In this document: piece by piece, positions 16,405-23,505 of the stretch
Layout of the letters: every line of letters starts with the position of its first letter
How positions within the stretch are numbered: the stretch's first letter is position 1
Assembly (NCBI RefSeq): GCF_020176795.1
Contig: NZ_JAIUKE010000053.1
Coordinates: 1 to 35,853, forward strand
Direction: 5' to 3'
From: Streptomyces sp. 8L
GTDB lineage: Bacteria > Actinomycetota > Actinomycetes > Streptomycetales > Streptomycetaceae
DNA: 35,853 bases
Translations under genes and position numbers: made by a program
The notes under the pieces: generated by a model
Database searches by the model: none
What the model saw: only the letters and a program-made list of their open reading frames with translations
Told to the model about the DNA's origin: nothing

Positions 16405-17874
16405 TCACCTCGTTCCTCCCAACTCGGCTGCTCCGTGGGCCAGCAACTGGGCCAGCACCGCAGGAGGGTGCAGGCCGAGGACCACCAGCGCGACGATCCC
16501 CGCGACGGCCGGCACCACCATCCAGACGCTGGGCTCGCCCGGCGCCGGCTCCTCGCTGCCAGCAGGGGCCGGGCTGAGTACGATGCGGGTCGCGGCCAGG
16601 GCGAGCCCCATGAAGGCGACGGTCACCAGGACGACGAGTACGACGGCGGGCCCGTAGCGTCCCTGCCGCAGACCGCCCGCGACGATCTGGAACTCGCTGC
16701 GGAAGATCCCGAAGGGCGGCATGGCGCACAGGGCGAGGATCGCCGCGAGGAAGAGCGGCGCCGACCAGGGCAGCAGCCCGCTGCCGCCGCGCGGGTGGTT
16801 GATCTCCTTGGTGCGGTACTTCCTGACCAGCGCGCCCGCTCCCATGAAGGCATTGCTCTTCGCGGCGGCGTGGGCCAGGACGTGCAGCAGGACCCCGGCG
16901 GACGCGAGGGGTGCTCCGAAGCTGATTCCGATGGCGAGGATGCCCATGTGCTCCACGCTGGAGTAGGCGAGCATGCGCTTGATGTCGTGCTGGTCGAGCA
17001 GGTAGAGGGCGGCGAGGAGCAGGGACGCGATGCCGAAGACCAGCAGGGTGTTCTGGGGGAAGCGCGGGCCGAGCGTGGCGGCCGTGATCTGGTAGTAGCG
17101 CAGGACCGCGTAGAAGCTGATGGCCAGGAGCGAGCCGGAGAGCATCGCCGAGACCGGGGTGGGCGCCTCCGCGTGCGCGTCCGGCAGCCATGTGTGGACG
17201 GGGACGAGCCCCACCTTGGTCCCGAAGCCGAGGAGGGCGAGGACGAAGGACAACCGCACCACGGTGTGCGGGAGATGGGGGGCCGCCGTGAGCAGGGGCG
17301 AGAAGGCCAGGTCGTAGGTCTGCCCGAGCGCCCGGGAGCCCGCGTAGTACATGAAGATGGTGGCCAGCAGGGCCACGCCGAGCCCGGCGGAGGCGATCAG
17401 CACGTACTTCCAGGCGGCCTCCGTCGCACCCTCGGTGTTCTCCACGGCGACGAGGAGTGCCGAGATCACCGTGGTGACCTCCACGGCGATCCACAGCAGA
17501 GCCAGACCGTCGACGAGTGGTGCGCACAGCATCGACCACGCGAAGAGGTTGAACCCGACGTAGAAGCGCCGCGCGTAGCGCGGGAAGTCGCGGGCCCTCT
17601 CGTCGTGGCGCAGGTAGCCGACGCTGTGCGCGGCACACGCCGCGTAGACGAACGCGGTGGCGAGCATGAACACCGTGGACAGGGCGTCGGCGCGCAGAAA
17701 GGAGAGGTGGGGCTGGTGCGGCCCGGCGGCGGAGGGCACCAGCGCGAACGCCAGCCCCAGGCAGACGAGTCCGGAGAGCACTGTCAGAGCCTGAGTGACG
17801 CGAACCGGCGCGAGGAACGACGCCGTGACCGGCACCAGCGGGACCAGCGTGAGGAGGGGGAGGACCGTGTGCAT
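16405..17874 (-). CDS. HyfF-like proton-translocating membrane subunit (NuoM/N homologue)
   Basis: The 489-residue product is the second antiporter-like subunit of the complex. Conserved pump features are LLWIAVEVTTVISAL (TM5 Glu), FGTKVGLVPVHTWLPDAH with TM7 Lys, APTPVSAMLSG, RMLAYSSVEHMGI and HVLAHAAAKSNAFMGAG. Length is close to E. coli HyfF. It follows the HyfE-like gene by 6 bp with AGGGGTGAG as ribosome site. The membrane location is clear. In M. tuberculosis the equivalent is, to my knowledge, called HycQ. Confidence 0.88.
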   Translation of the reverse strand: MHTVLPLLTLVPLVPVTASFLAPVRVTQALTVLSGLVCLGLAFALVPSAAGPHQPHLSFLRADALSTVFMLATAFVYAACAAHSVGYLRHDERARDFPRYARRFYVGFNLFAWSMLCAPLVDGLALLWIAVEVTTVISALLVAVENTEGATEAAWKYVLIASAGLGVALLATIFMYYAGSRALGQTYDLAFSPLLTAAPHLPHTVVRLSFVLALLGFGTKVGLVPVHTWLPDAHAEAPTPVSAMLSGSLLAISFYAVLRYYQITAATLGPRFPQNTLLVFGIASLLLAALYLLDQHDIKRMLAYSSVEHMGILAIGISFGAPLASAGVLLHVLAHAAAKSNAFMGAGALVRKYRTKEINHPRGGSGLLPWSAPLFLAAILALCAMPPFGIFRSEFQIVAGGLRQGRYGPAVVLVVLVTVAFMGLALAATRIVLSPAPAGSEEPAPGEPSVWMVVPAVAGIVALVVLGLHPPAVLAQLLAHGAAELGGTR

Positions 17875-17880
17875 CGCGTC

Positions 17881-18564
17881 TCACCCCTGGAGTCGGTTGA
17901 GGGACGCGGTGGACAGCGAAGCCGAGCGGTGGTGGTGGACACGCATCAGCACACCGAAGACGACCACGGCGACGAGCAGGTCGAACAGGAACGCGACCTC
18001 GATGATGAGGGGCATCCCGGCCGCGACGACCAGGGAGGCGAGTGACACACCGTTCTCCAGCGAGAAGAAGCCGACGGCCTGGGAGACCACGTCGCGGCGC
18101 ACGATCATCAGGATGAACGAGACCAGCACGATGGACGCGGAGAGCCCGAGCGCCGCCTGGGGCAGGAACCGGCTGCGGATGTCGAGCGAGCCGATCGCGA
18201 AGAATCCGAACCCGGCCAGGGCGAGCGACAGCAGTGTGGCGCTGGCGACGCCGATGGCGCCGGAACCCGTGATCTCCATCTGGGCGTCCCGCAGCAGGCT
18301 CGTCACCACCCACGGCACCGCGATCACCTTCAGCGCCAAGGAGACGCCCGCCAACGCGTAGAGCTCGGGGAGGTCCCGCCCGGCCGCGACGATGACGGCG
18401 AGGACCGAGACGAGGAGTGACTGGAGGGCGTAGAGCCTCACCTGGGACCTGGACAGGGTCGCGCGCAACATGGCGAACTCGGTCAGAAGCATCAGGACCG
18501 CCACCGCGTTCGCGGCGCCCTCGAACGTGCTGGGTGGCGCGTCGGACGCCGCCAGAGTGTGCAT
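17881..18564 (-). CDS. HyfE-like membrane subunit (hydrogenase-4 component E)
   Basis: The 227-residue product is hydrophobic with about six to seven membrane segments and matches the HyfE/HycP family. It has the N-terminal LLTEFAMLRATLSRSQVRLYA stretch (partly shown), the central SLALAGFGFFAIG and the typical VVSQAVGFFSLENGVSLA region, which is related to NuoK (the SxEN motif). Its ATG shares one base with the stop of the HyfC-like gene (TGATG). It links the antiporter-like subunits to the HyfC anchor. The tail after the last helix is short and polar. Confidence 0.87.
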   Translation of the reverse strand: MHTLAASDAPPSTFEGAANAVAVLMLLTEFAMLRATLSRSQVRLYALQSLLVSVLAVIVAAGRDLPELYALAGVSLALKVIAVPWVVTSLLRDAQMEITGSGAIGVASATLLSLALAGFGFFAIGSLDIRSRFLPQAALGLSASIVLVSFILMIVRRDVVSQAVGFFSLENGVSLASLVVAAGMPLIIEVAFLFDLLVAVVVFGVLMRVHHHRSASLSTASLNRLQG

Positions 18565-19526
18565 CAGCCGCCTCCGAGGTACAGGGTGAACACCGCGAGG
18601 ACGGCCAGCAGGAAGGCCGCGGCCACAAACTCGGTGATCTTGAAGAGCCGGAGTTTCGCGAAGGTGTTGTCGATGGTCGCCACCACGCATCCCAGGAGCA
18701 CCGACTTGCCCAGCAGCGCGAGGATCGCGACCCCCACCGCGCCGGCCTCGGTGCTGGAGGAAAGGCCCCAGGGGGCGAGGAAGACGTCGATGAGGATCGT
18801 GTAGAGGATCAGCTGCTTCATCGCCGAGCCCCACTTGAGCAGGGCCAGGTAGGGGCCCGAATGCTCGAAGAGACGGGCTTCCTCGATCATGCCGAACTCG
18901 TTGGTCCCGGTGTGCGTCTCGACGGGAATACGCGCCGTCTCATAGAGGATGACCAGGAACGGGGCCACACTGGCGAGCAGATGCGCGGGCCTGATGATCT
19001 GTTCGGCGGAGGAGCGCACGGTGGCGGCCTGGACATAGGGCAGGTCGGTCGTCGTCACCAGGGCCACGGTGAACACGACGAAGAGCATGACGGGTTCCGT
19101 GATGGCGCCGAACGTCTTCGAACGGCTGGCGCCCAGCTGCGCGTACGGCCCGCCGCTCTCCGCCGCCGCCACGGCCACGCAGAAGCTGCCGAGGGCGAGC
19201 AGGAAGCCGCCCCCCAGGATGTCGCCCATGTAGCCCAGCGGCAGTCCGAAGGTGGTCAGCACCGGGATCAGCAGGGGGACCGTCAGATAGCAGACGATGG
19301 CCACCGCCGGGGCGGTGAGGAAGAACCAGCTCGCGCCGATCGGTGCCATCGATTCCTTGCGGAACAGCTTCGCGAGGTCGAAGTACGGCTGGAGGACGCG
19401 GGGCCCGCGCCGGCCCTGCATGCGCGCCTCGACGGTCGCGATGACCCCTGAAAGGCCCGGTGCGGCGATCAGTACGGTCAGCGGCTGCAAGGCCTGTACG
19501 GCCTGGGCCGGCAGGACGACGCTCAT
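18564..19526 (-). CDS. HyfC-like membrane anchor (NuoH homologue)
   Basis: The 320-residue product matches HyfC/HycD/NuoH. It has VEARMQGRRGPRVLQPYFDLA near the start (partly shown), KLFRKES, GGGFLLALGSFCVA and the key loop ETARIPVETHTGTNEF then MIEEARLFEHSGPYLALLKW, with the Glu-rich loop that carries the quinone/proton-channel function in complex I. It is the first gene of the minus-strand operon hyfC-E-F-hycE-hyfI-hyfB-usp. ATG at 19526 gives the family length; the ribosome site is weak. Upstream lies a candidate promoter at 19723-19751. Confidence 0.88.
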   Translation of the reverse strand: MSVVLPAQAVQALQPLTVLIAAPGLSGVIATVEARMQGRRGPRVLQPYFDLAKLFRKESMAPIGASWFFLTAPAVAIVCYLTVPLLIPVLTTFGLPLGYMGDILGGGFLLALGSFCVAVAAAESGGPYAQLGASRSKTFGAITEPVMLFVVFTVALVTTTDLPYVQAATVRSSAEQIIRPAHLLASVAPFLVILYETARIPVETHTGTNEFGMIEEARLFEHSGPYLALLKWGSAMKQLILYTILIDVFLAPWGLSSSTEAGAVGVAILALLGKSVLLGCVVATIDNTFAKLRLFKITEFVAAAFLLAVLAVFTLYLGGG

Positions 19527-19722
19527 GGCATCGCCCGCCCCGGACCCGGCGGCGGGAGTGGGCGGCGAGCGGGGCGGCCGTCCCACGAGGGAACGGAATG
19601 CACAACACCCACTCATGCCTCCACCATCTAGAGCACCACATGACACGGTGCGGTCCGTCGGTAGAGGCCATCAGCGGAAAGGGTCCGCGGTTGAAGGCGA
19701 GCCTCATCGCCTGGTGATGCCC

Positions 19723-19751
19723 ATCGTCTGCCCGCGGGTGCGGGCAGTCAA
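19723..19751 (-). promoter_or_regulatory. Candidate promoter/operator of the Hyf-like operon
   Basis: On the minus strand, TTGACT (19751-19746) and GACGAT (19728-19723) are separated by 17 bp. The spacer is filled by a perfect 8-bp inverted repeat (CTGCCCGC, 4-nt centre GGGT, GCGGGCAG; 19728-19747). That arrangement is typical of an operator overlapping a promoter. It is about 200 bp upstream of the HyfC-like start. Apart from this site and the palindrome at 20033-20047, the 19527-20069 gap shows no gene. Confidence 0.4.
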
Positions 19752-20032
19752 TCACCCGGCCGCGGCGATACGGCCGGACGGGGCAACGGCTTCGGTGCAG
19801 CGGGGCGACAACACCTCCGGTGCGCCCGGCATCGTGACCGGCCGTCGGAACACACTGATGAGGTCGCCTCCTGTCGCTCCCTGTCGGCCGGGAGTGGGAG
19901 TCGGTCGTCCGACGGGACCTGTCCACTGGCGCGCGATATGAGCTCCTGTCACAATGCGCGCAGGCGATGGAGCCCGCCTGGCCGCCCTGTGGGGCGCCGA
20001 ACCGCGACGACAGCTGATGGCCCCTGACGCAT

Positions 20033-20047
20033 GTGCCGTTACGGCAC
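20033..20047. promoter_or_regulatory. Palindrome before the HTH-repeat gene
   Basis: GTGCCG-TTA-CGGCAC is a perfect 6-bp inverted repeat with a 3-bp centre, 22 bp upstream of the preferred start at 20070. It is a possible site for self-control by the HTH-repeat protein. Confidence 0.35.
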
Positions 20048-20069
20048 CCCTGTGGCAGGAGTGAAGCTG

Positions 20070-20942
20070 GTGTCCACGTTCCCGCCCGAAGCGAACCTGC
20101 CCGCCCGCTGCGCTCACGGGGACGCCGGCCCGAGCGAGCCGCGCATCGTGCACTGGTATGCCTGCGAGCGTCTCTCCGTGGCCGAGATCGCACGCAGGAC
20201 GGGCATGCCGCGCGCGAGGATCACCGGGTTGCTGACGGCGTCCGGCATAGCCGTCGGGCCGCGAGGCGCGGGACAGCATCGCGGTTCCGGCCTCTCTCCC
20301 TCGCTCGGCGCGAAGCTCGCCGACCTCTATGTGAAACAGGGGCTGACCAGTACGGAGATCGGAGAGCGGCTCGGTATGAGCGAACGCACCGTACGCCAGC
20401 GGCTGGCCGCCTACGGCATCCCCCGCCGGCGAAAGGGCCGCGCCGGGCAGATCCTGAGACGGCAACTGCCGCTGTCGGACCTCAGGGACCTCTACGTCCG
20501 CCGCGAACTCACCGCCGAGCACACGGCGAACAGGCTGGGCACGACACGCGGTGTCGTGCTCACCAACGCACACGAGCTGGGCCTTTCTGTACGGCTCGGA
20601 GGCCCTGCGCCCGCCACGGGGCCGAGGGCGATCCGGCTGGTCTCGGCGCTGTACGCCGACTCCCTGGTGAGGGCCGCGCTGCGCCGGCACCGCGTCCCCG
20701 TCGTCCCGGCCGCGCAAGGCCGGCTGCGCAAGCGGTTTCCGACACCGCACCCCCTGACCGGCGAACTGCTCAGGGATCTCTACCAGGAATGCGGGCTCGC
20801 AGCCGCGCACATCGGGCTCCTGACGGGCCATCCGGGGGCGAGCGTCCAACGGCACCTCCACGCGGCGGGCGTCCGGCTGAGGCCGCCAGGTGGGCGGTGC
20901 CCCTTTCTGCGCCGGTGGCGCGCGGCGGAGTCGGAGAAATAG
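20070..20942 (+). CDS. DNA-binding protein with four helix-turn-helix repeats
   Basis: The 290-residue product contains four copies of a homeodomain-like/sigma-region-4-like HTH. Their cores are LSVAEIARRTGMPRARITGLL, LTSTEIGERLGMSERTVRQRL, LTAEHTANRLGTTRGVVL and LAAAHIGLLTGHPGASVQRHL (each shown in part), each preceded by a helix ending xLYxxxx. Basic linkers (PRRRKGRAGQ, RKRF) separate them. No effector domain is visible. GTG at 20070 is chosen because AGGAG lies 8 nt upstream; ATG at 20031 has no ribosome site and would include the palindrome. It is divergent from the Hyf-like operon and may regulate it (inference). Confidence 0.75.
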   Translation: MSTFPPEANLPARCAHGDAGPSEPRIVHWYACERLSVAEIARRTGMPRARITGLLTASGIAVGPRGAGQHRGSGLSPSLGAKLADLYVKQGLTSTEIGERLGMSERTVRQRLAAYGIPRRRKGRAGQILRRQLPLSDLRDLYVRRELTAEHTANRLGTTRGVVLTNAHELGLSVRLGGPAPATGPRAIRLVSALYADSLVRAALRRHRVPVVPAAQGRLRKRFPTPHPLTGELLRDLYQECGLAAAHIGLLTGHPGASVQRHLHAAGVRLRPPGGRCPFLRRWRAAESEK

Positions 20943-20997
20943 CGGAAGGGCGTCCCGGTGAGCCATCTCCGGGCGAACACATCGGACGAGGAAGAAG

Positions 20998-21492
20998 GTG
21001 TCCAGGGTGAGCAGCACGTCACCACCCCCTGCCCCGCCGGAAGAGACGCGGTGCTCTGTCGCGATCTTCAGGGGCGAGTCCGTACTCCTGGTCCGGCGCT
21101 CCGAAAACGGCGTCATCACCTGGAAACTGCCCGGAGGGCACGTACGGGACGGTGAGGACATGAGCAGCACCGGCCGGCGCGAGTTGCGCGAGGAAACGGG
21201 GCTCACCGCGGGAAGAATGCACTGCGCCCTTCTTCTGAACACCTATGACGGCGATACGGGGCGCCGAGTGGCGGAGATCGTCCTGTATCCGGACGAAGAG
21301 ATCACGGGCGATCCACGGCTGTGCGAGGCCGGCCTGGTGCCGCAATTCGTCCCGGTCGAGGAACTCGCCGGACTGTCGCTGCGCCCCAACATCGCGGACG
21401 CGTTGCGTGACATCCGGCATCTCCATCTCTCCGAGATCACGGGAGAGAACCCCGGGCCGGTGGTGCTGTACGAGCGGCAGCCCGACGAGTAG
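20998..21492 (+). CDS. NUDIX hydrolase
   Basis: The 164-residue product has a complete NUDIX box, GGHVRDGEDMSSTGRRELREETGL in family form Gx5Ex7REUxEExGU (shown in part), at about residues 46-68. It follows VLLVRRSENGVITWKLPGG. Such enzymes hydrolyse nucleoside diphosphates linked to another moiety, often as house-cleaning of damaged nucleotides; the substrate is unknown. GTG at 20998 has GAGG 6 nt upstream; a second GTG at 21007 is possible. It starts 55 bp after the HTH-repeat gene and may be co-transcribed with it. Confidence 0.88.
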   Translation: MSRVSSTSPPPAPPEETRCSVAIFRGESVLLVRRSENGVITWKLPGGHVRDGEDMSSTGRRELREETGLTAGRMHCALLLNTYDGDTGRRVAEIVLYPDEEITGDPRLCEAGLVPQFVPVEELAGLSLRPNIADALRDIRHLHLSEITGENPGPVVLYERQPDE

Positions 21493-21801
21493 CCGTGGCG
21501 CGGGCGCGCGTTCACGCGGCGTCCCCGAGTTCGGTGCGCGGGACCGTCAAGGCACCTGTGACCGCGGCGGCGGCCATGCACACCGCCGCGTAGGCGAAGC
21601 CGGCCAGGCCGACACTGGCCACTTCCTTGGTCAGCCACGTGGGCGGGTCAGTCCGGCGGCCTTCCTGGGCAGTCTCACCGGGTCCACTCCCCGGAGTCGT
21701 GGCAGGCCGAACCTGCCGGCCGGGCGCTCTCGGGCCGGTGGGACGAGAGACCCCCGCGCCGTTCGACGAGAGATCCCCGCGCGGTTCATCGCGCTTCCCT
21801 C
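21493..21801. other. Gene-poor stretch; possible short minus-strand membrane ORF (21512-21622)
   Basis: A minus-strand frame ends at 21512 with a 36-codon tail (from GTG 21622) that is clearly hydrophobic: GLAGFAYAAVCMAAAAVTG. It could be a tiny membrane protein or the remnant of a truncated transporter. There is no convincing ribosome site and no family I recognise. Confidence 0.25.
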
Positions 21802-22347
21802 TCAGGCGATGTGGAGCCACACGCCAATAGCGGTGACGACGACACCGCCCGCCCCCATCGTGACGGCCCACACGGCCACCCGGCCCCCGACGACGCGGCC
21901 GAGCGCGGGGCCCACGCCGGCGAGCGCCGCGATCGCCAGGACCACAACACACCAGGACACACTGGGCAGGACGGCGCCCGCCAGGAGTGGGACCAGCGCG
22001 CCGATGAAGCTCGCCGCGCAGGCCACGGCCATCGCGCCGAGCGAACGGTGCAGGGCGAGACGGCCGAGGCGTGTGGTGGCCAGCTGCCCTCGTGTGGTGA
22101 GGTTGAGTTCCCGGGAGGCGCTGACGAGTTGGCCGCGGCGCTCGGCGTAGTCGGAGACGAACACCGAGAACGCGGCCGTCACCAGGGCGACGACCGACAC
22201 GCGCACAGCGAGCAGGTACCCGATGGACGCGCCGCTCCCGATCAACGACGCGCCCGCCAGCGTCAGGGCGTTCAACAGGCCGTCCGTGAGGCCGAGGACG
22301 AGCGGCAGACGCGTGCGCTCGGCGGTTCGGCGCAGCGAAAGCGTCAT
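21802..22347 (-). CDS. VIT1/CCC1-like membrane protein
   Basis: The 181-residue product has about five membrane segments. It opens with LPLVLGLTDGLLNALTLAGAS, like the GxxDGLxxxxxxxxG start of VIT1/CCC1 iron/manganese transporters, and has VSDYAERRGQLVSASREL in the position of their cytoplasmic ESRE-type loop. The metal-binding glutamates of plant VIT1 are not clearly present, so the substrate is open. Its ATG overlaps the stop of the DUF211 gene (ATGA), showing translational coupling. Distant similarity only. Confidence 0.6.
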   Translation of the reverse strand: MTLSLRRTAERTRLPLVLGLTDGLLNALTLAGASLIGSGASIGYLLAVRVSVVALVTAAFSVFVSDYAERRGQLVSASRELNLTTRGQLATTRLGRLALHRSLGAMAVACAASFIGALVPLLAGAVLPSVSWCVVVLAIAALAGVGPALGRVVGGRVAVWAVTMGAGGVVVTAIGVWLHIA

Positions 22348-22628
22348 CGGTGACGCGGTTTGCCCTCGACGGTGTAGGACCCCGCCGCGACCTGGTCCGT
22401 GCTGTGTACGACAGCGCCTGTGCGCTCGATGGACCGATACAGCGCGTCCACGTCGATATCGGCTCCTTCCACCGTGACATCGGTGCCCACGGTCTCCATG
22501 TCGATCCCCGTCACCGTGACGTTCACGGCCTCCACCCCCGGCGAGTTCTCGATGGCGTTCGCGAGGACGACGAGGTCGGGTTCGTTCACCGTCTTGTCGA
22601 CGTCGAGGACGAGTCTGCGGATCGGCAT
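22344..22628 (-). CDS. DUF211 family protein
   Basis: The 94-residue product matches the DUF211 family, known best from archaea: MPIRRLVLDVDKTVNEPDLV, then GVEAVNVTVTGIDMETVGTDV, then GAVVHSTDQVAAG (each in part). The fold is ferredoxin-like; the biochemical role is not established. ATG at 22628 has AGGAG upstream. A longer frame from 22721 would add Arg-Ser-Ser repeats encoded by the 9-bp tandem repeat and is less likely. It is the first gene of a two-gene unit with the VIT1/CCC1-like membrane protein, which suggests a job linked to that transporter. Confidence 0.8.
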   Translation of the reverse strand: MPIRRLVLDVDKTVNEPDLVVLANAIENSPGVEAVNVTVTGIDMETVGTDVTVEGADIDVDALYRSIERTGAVVHSTDQVAAGSYTVEGKPRHR

Positions 22629-22670
22629 GGTGTCTCCTGCCGTGCTCAGAGGACGGGACGGGACGTGCCG

Positions 22671-22704
22671 GGAAGACCGGGAAGACCGGGAAGACCGGGA
22701 AGAG
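22671..22704. repeat. 9-bp tandem repeat upstream of the DUF211 gene
   Basis: GGAAGACCG occurs three times in tandem (22671, 22680, 22689), plus a partial copy at 22698. It lies in the 89-bp gap between the pseudo-pyrophosphatase stop and the DUF211 start. The 9-bp period keeps the reading frame. Confidence 0.8.
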
Positions 22705-22717
22705 AGGATGCGCCCGC

Positions 22718-23221
22718 TCATTCAAGACACCCCGTCAGCCGTAGGTATTCACGGTGGGCTCTCGCGATCAGCCTTTCGGCGTCCGCCTGGCTTCCGGAGC
22801 CGCGCAGCCGGCAGTCGTGGCTCCTGTCCAGCCGTCCCAGCGCGGACATCCAGGCACCGGAAGTGGCGTGCCAGGCCTTCATGTCGCTGGAGTCGACCAC
22901 GGCGCCGAGGGCCGGCACATCTGCCACGCCGAGTACGGCGTCCTGTACCTGACCGCCGTCAGCCAGGTACAGGACTCCCAGGGGGCGCACCTCGACCTGG
23001 GCACCTGACAGCGCGGGCTCCTGCATCAGGACCAGCGCCTGGAGCGGAAAGCCGTTGGTGTACAGCGTATCCAGCAACTGCCCGTGCCCCACCGGCCAAC
23101 CGTGCGCCCGCGCGGCGGGTGAGGCAGGGGGAAGATCCTCGTGCTCGTGAAGATCCTCGTCTTCGTCGGGCCCGATGGACGATCCCGTCGTCGCATCGAT
23201 GGAGACCGGGACGGCAGGCAT
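22718..23221 (-). CDS. Degenerate inorganic pyrophosphatase-like protein (likely pseudoenzyme)
   Basis: The 167-residue product aligns with the genuine pyrophosphatase at 25017 over its core: GFPLQALVLMQEPALSG against GDPLDALVLVGEPTFPG, and LGVLYLADGGQVQDAVLGV against IGMFVMSDEKGPDEKVLCV. Catalytic Asp residues are lost: Asp52, 54 and 57 of the real enzyme become Asn56, Phe58 and Gln61, and Asp89 becomes Gln93. Only one (Asp88) remains. An acidic insert (DEDEDLHEHED, about 19-29) replaces the usual N-terminal strand. It should bind neither Mg2+ nor PPi in the normal way and may be regulatory. ATG at 23221 has GGAAGG 8 nt upstream. Confidence 0.7.
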   Translation of the reverse strand: MPAVPVSIDATTGSSIGPDEDEDLHEHEDLPPASPAARAHGWPVGHGQLLDTLYTNGFPLQALVLMQEPALSGAQVEVRPLGVLYLADGGQVQDAVLGVADVPALGAVVDSSDMKAWHATSGAWMSALGRLDRSHDCRLRGSGSQADAERLIARAHREYLRLTGCLE

Positions 23222-23253
23222 GTCTGCCACCTTCCGTGGTGTTGGGCTCCGCG

Positions 23254-23283
23254 CACGGCACCGGACCGGGTCGGTGCGCCGTG
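23254..23283 (-). promoter_or_regulatory. Hairpin between the DUF2180 and pseudo-pyrophosphatase genes
   Basis: CACGGCACCG pairs with CGGTGCGCCGTG, leaving a 2-nt bulge and an 8-nt loop. It sits in the 74-bp gap between two minus-strand genes. It may be a terminator or attenuator, or may stabilise the mRNA. Confidence 0.35.
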
Positions 23284-23295
23284 GTGTGGCGGTGC

Positions 23296-23505
23296 TCAGC
23301 GAGTGTGTTCCGCTCGCGCACACAGGCCGCACAGTATCCGCCGTGCGGACAGCGGCTTCGTGCTGACCCCGAGTCCGGTCAGTGCGCGGATCTCCTGCGG
23401 GAAAGCGTAGGCGTGGTCGCCGCACACACCACTCCCGCAGGAGCGGCAGGTGGCGACGGCCGCCGACGAGACGTGATCAGTGGCGTGGCAGTCGAAACAG
23501 TTCAT
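23296..23505 (-). CDS. DUF2180 zinc-ribbon-like small protein
   Basis: The 69-residue product has the DUF2180 pattern of Streptomyces: MNCFDCHATD, then ATCRSCGSGVCGDHA, and ILCGLCARAE near the end. The Cys pairs at 3/6, 20/23 and 59/62, plus Cys28 and His32, suggest one or two bound Zn ions. The function is unknown. ATG at 23505 is chosen because the family begins at this MxCxxC; a longer start at 23571 adds an unrelated leader. It precedes the pseudo-pyrophosphatase on the same strand. Confidence 0.8.
   Translation of the reverse strand: MNCFDCHATDHVSSAAVATCRSCGSGVCGDHAYAFPQEIRALTGLGVSTKPLSARRILCGLCARAEHTR

Noticed and set aside
12024..19526. A functional formate hydrogenlyase or [NiFe]-hydrogenase operon
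   Set aside because: All four NiFe cysteines and three of four proximal-cluster cysteines are replaced, and no hyp maturation genes are in the window.
19527..20069. Canonical DosR/DevR box upstream of the Hyf-like operon
   Set aside because: By eye there is no GGGAC-N4-GTCCC. GTCCC-ACGA-GGGAA near 19583 has the half-sites reversed, and GGGACCTGTCC near 19914 has the wrong spacing. A matrix scan would settle it.
22344..22721. Longer DUF211 protein with an Arg-Ser-Ser repeat at the N-terminus
   Set aside because: The DUF211 family begins at MPIRRLVLD, and a clear AGGAG site precedes that ATG; the extension is a translated 9-bp repeat.
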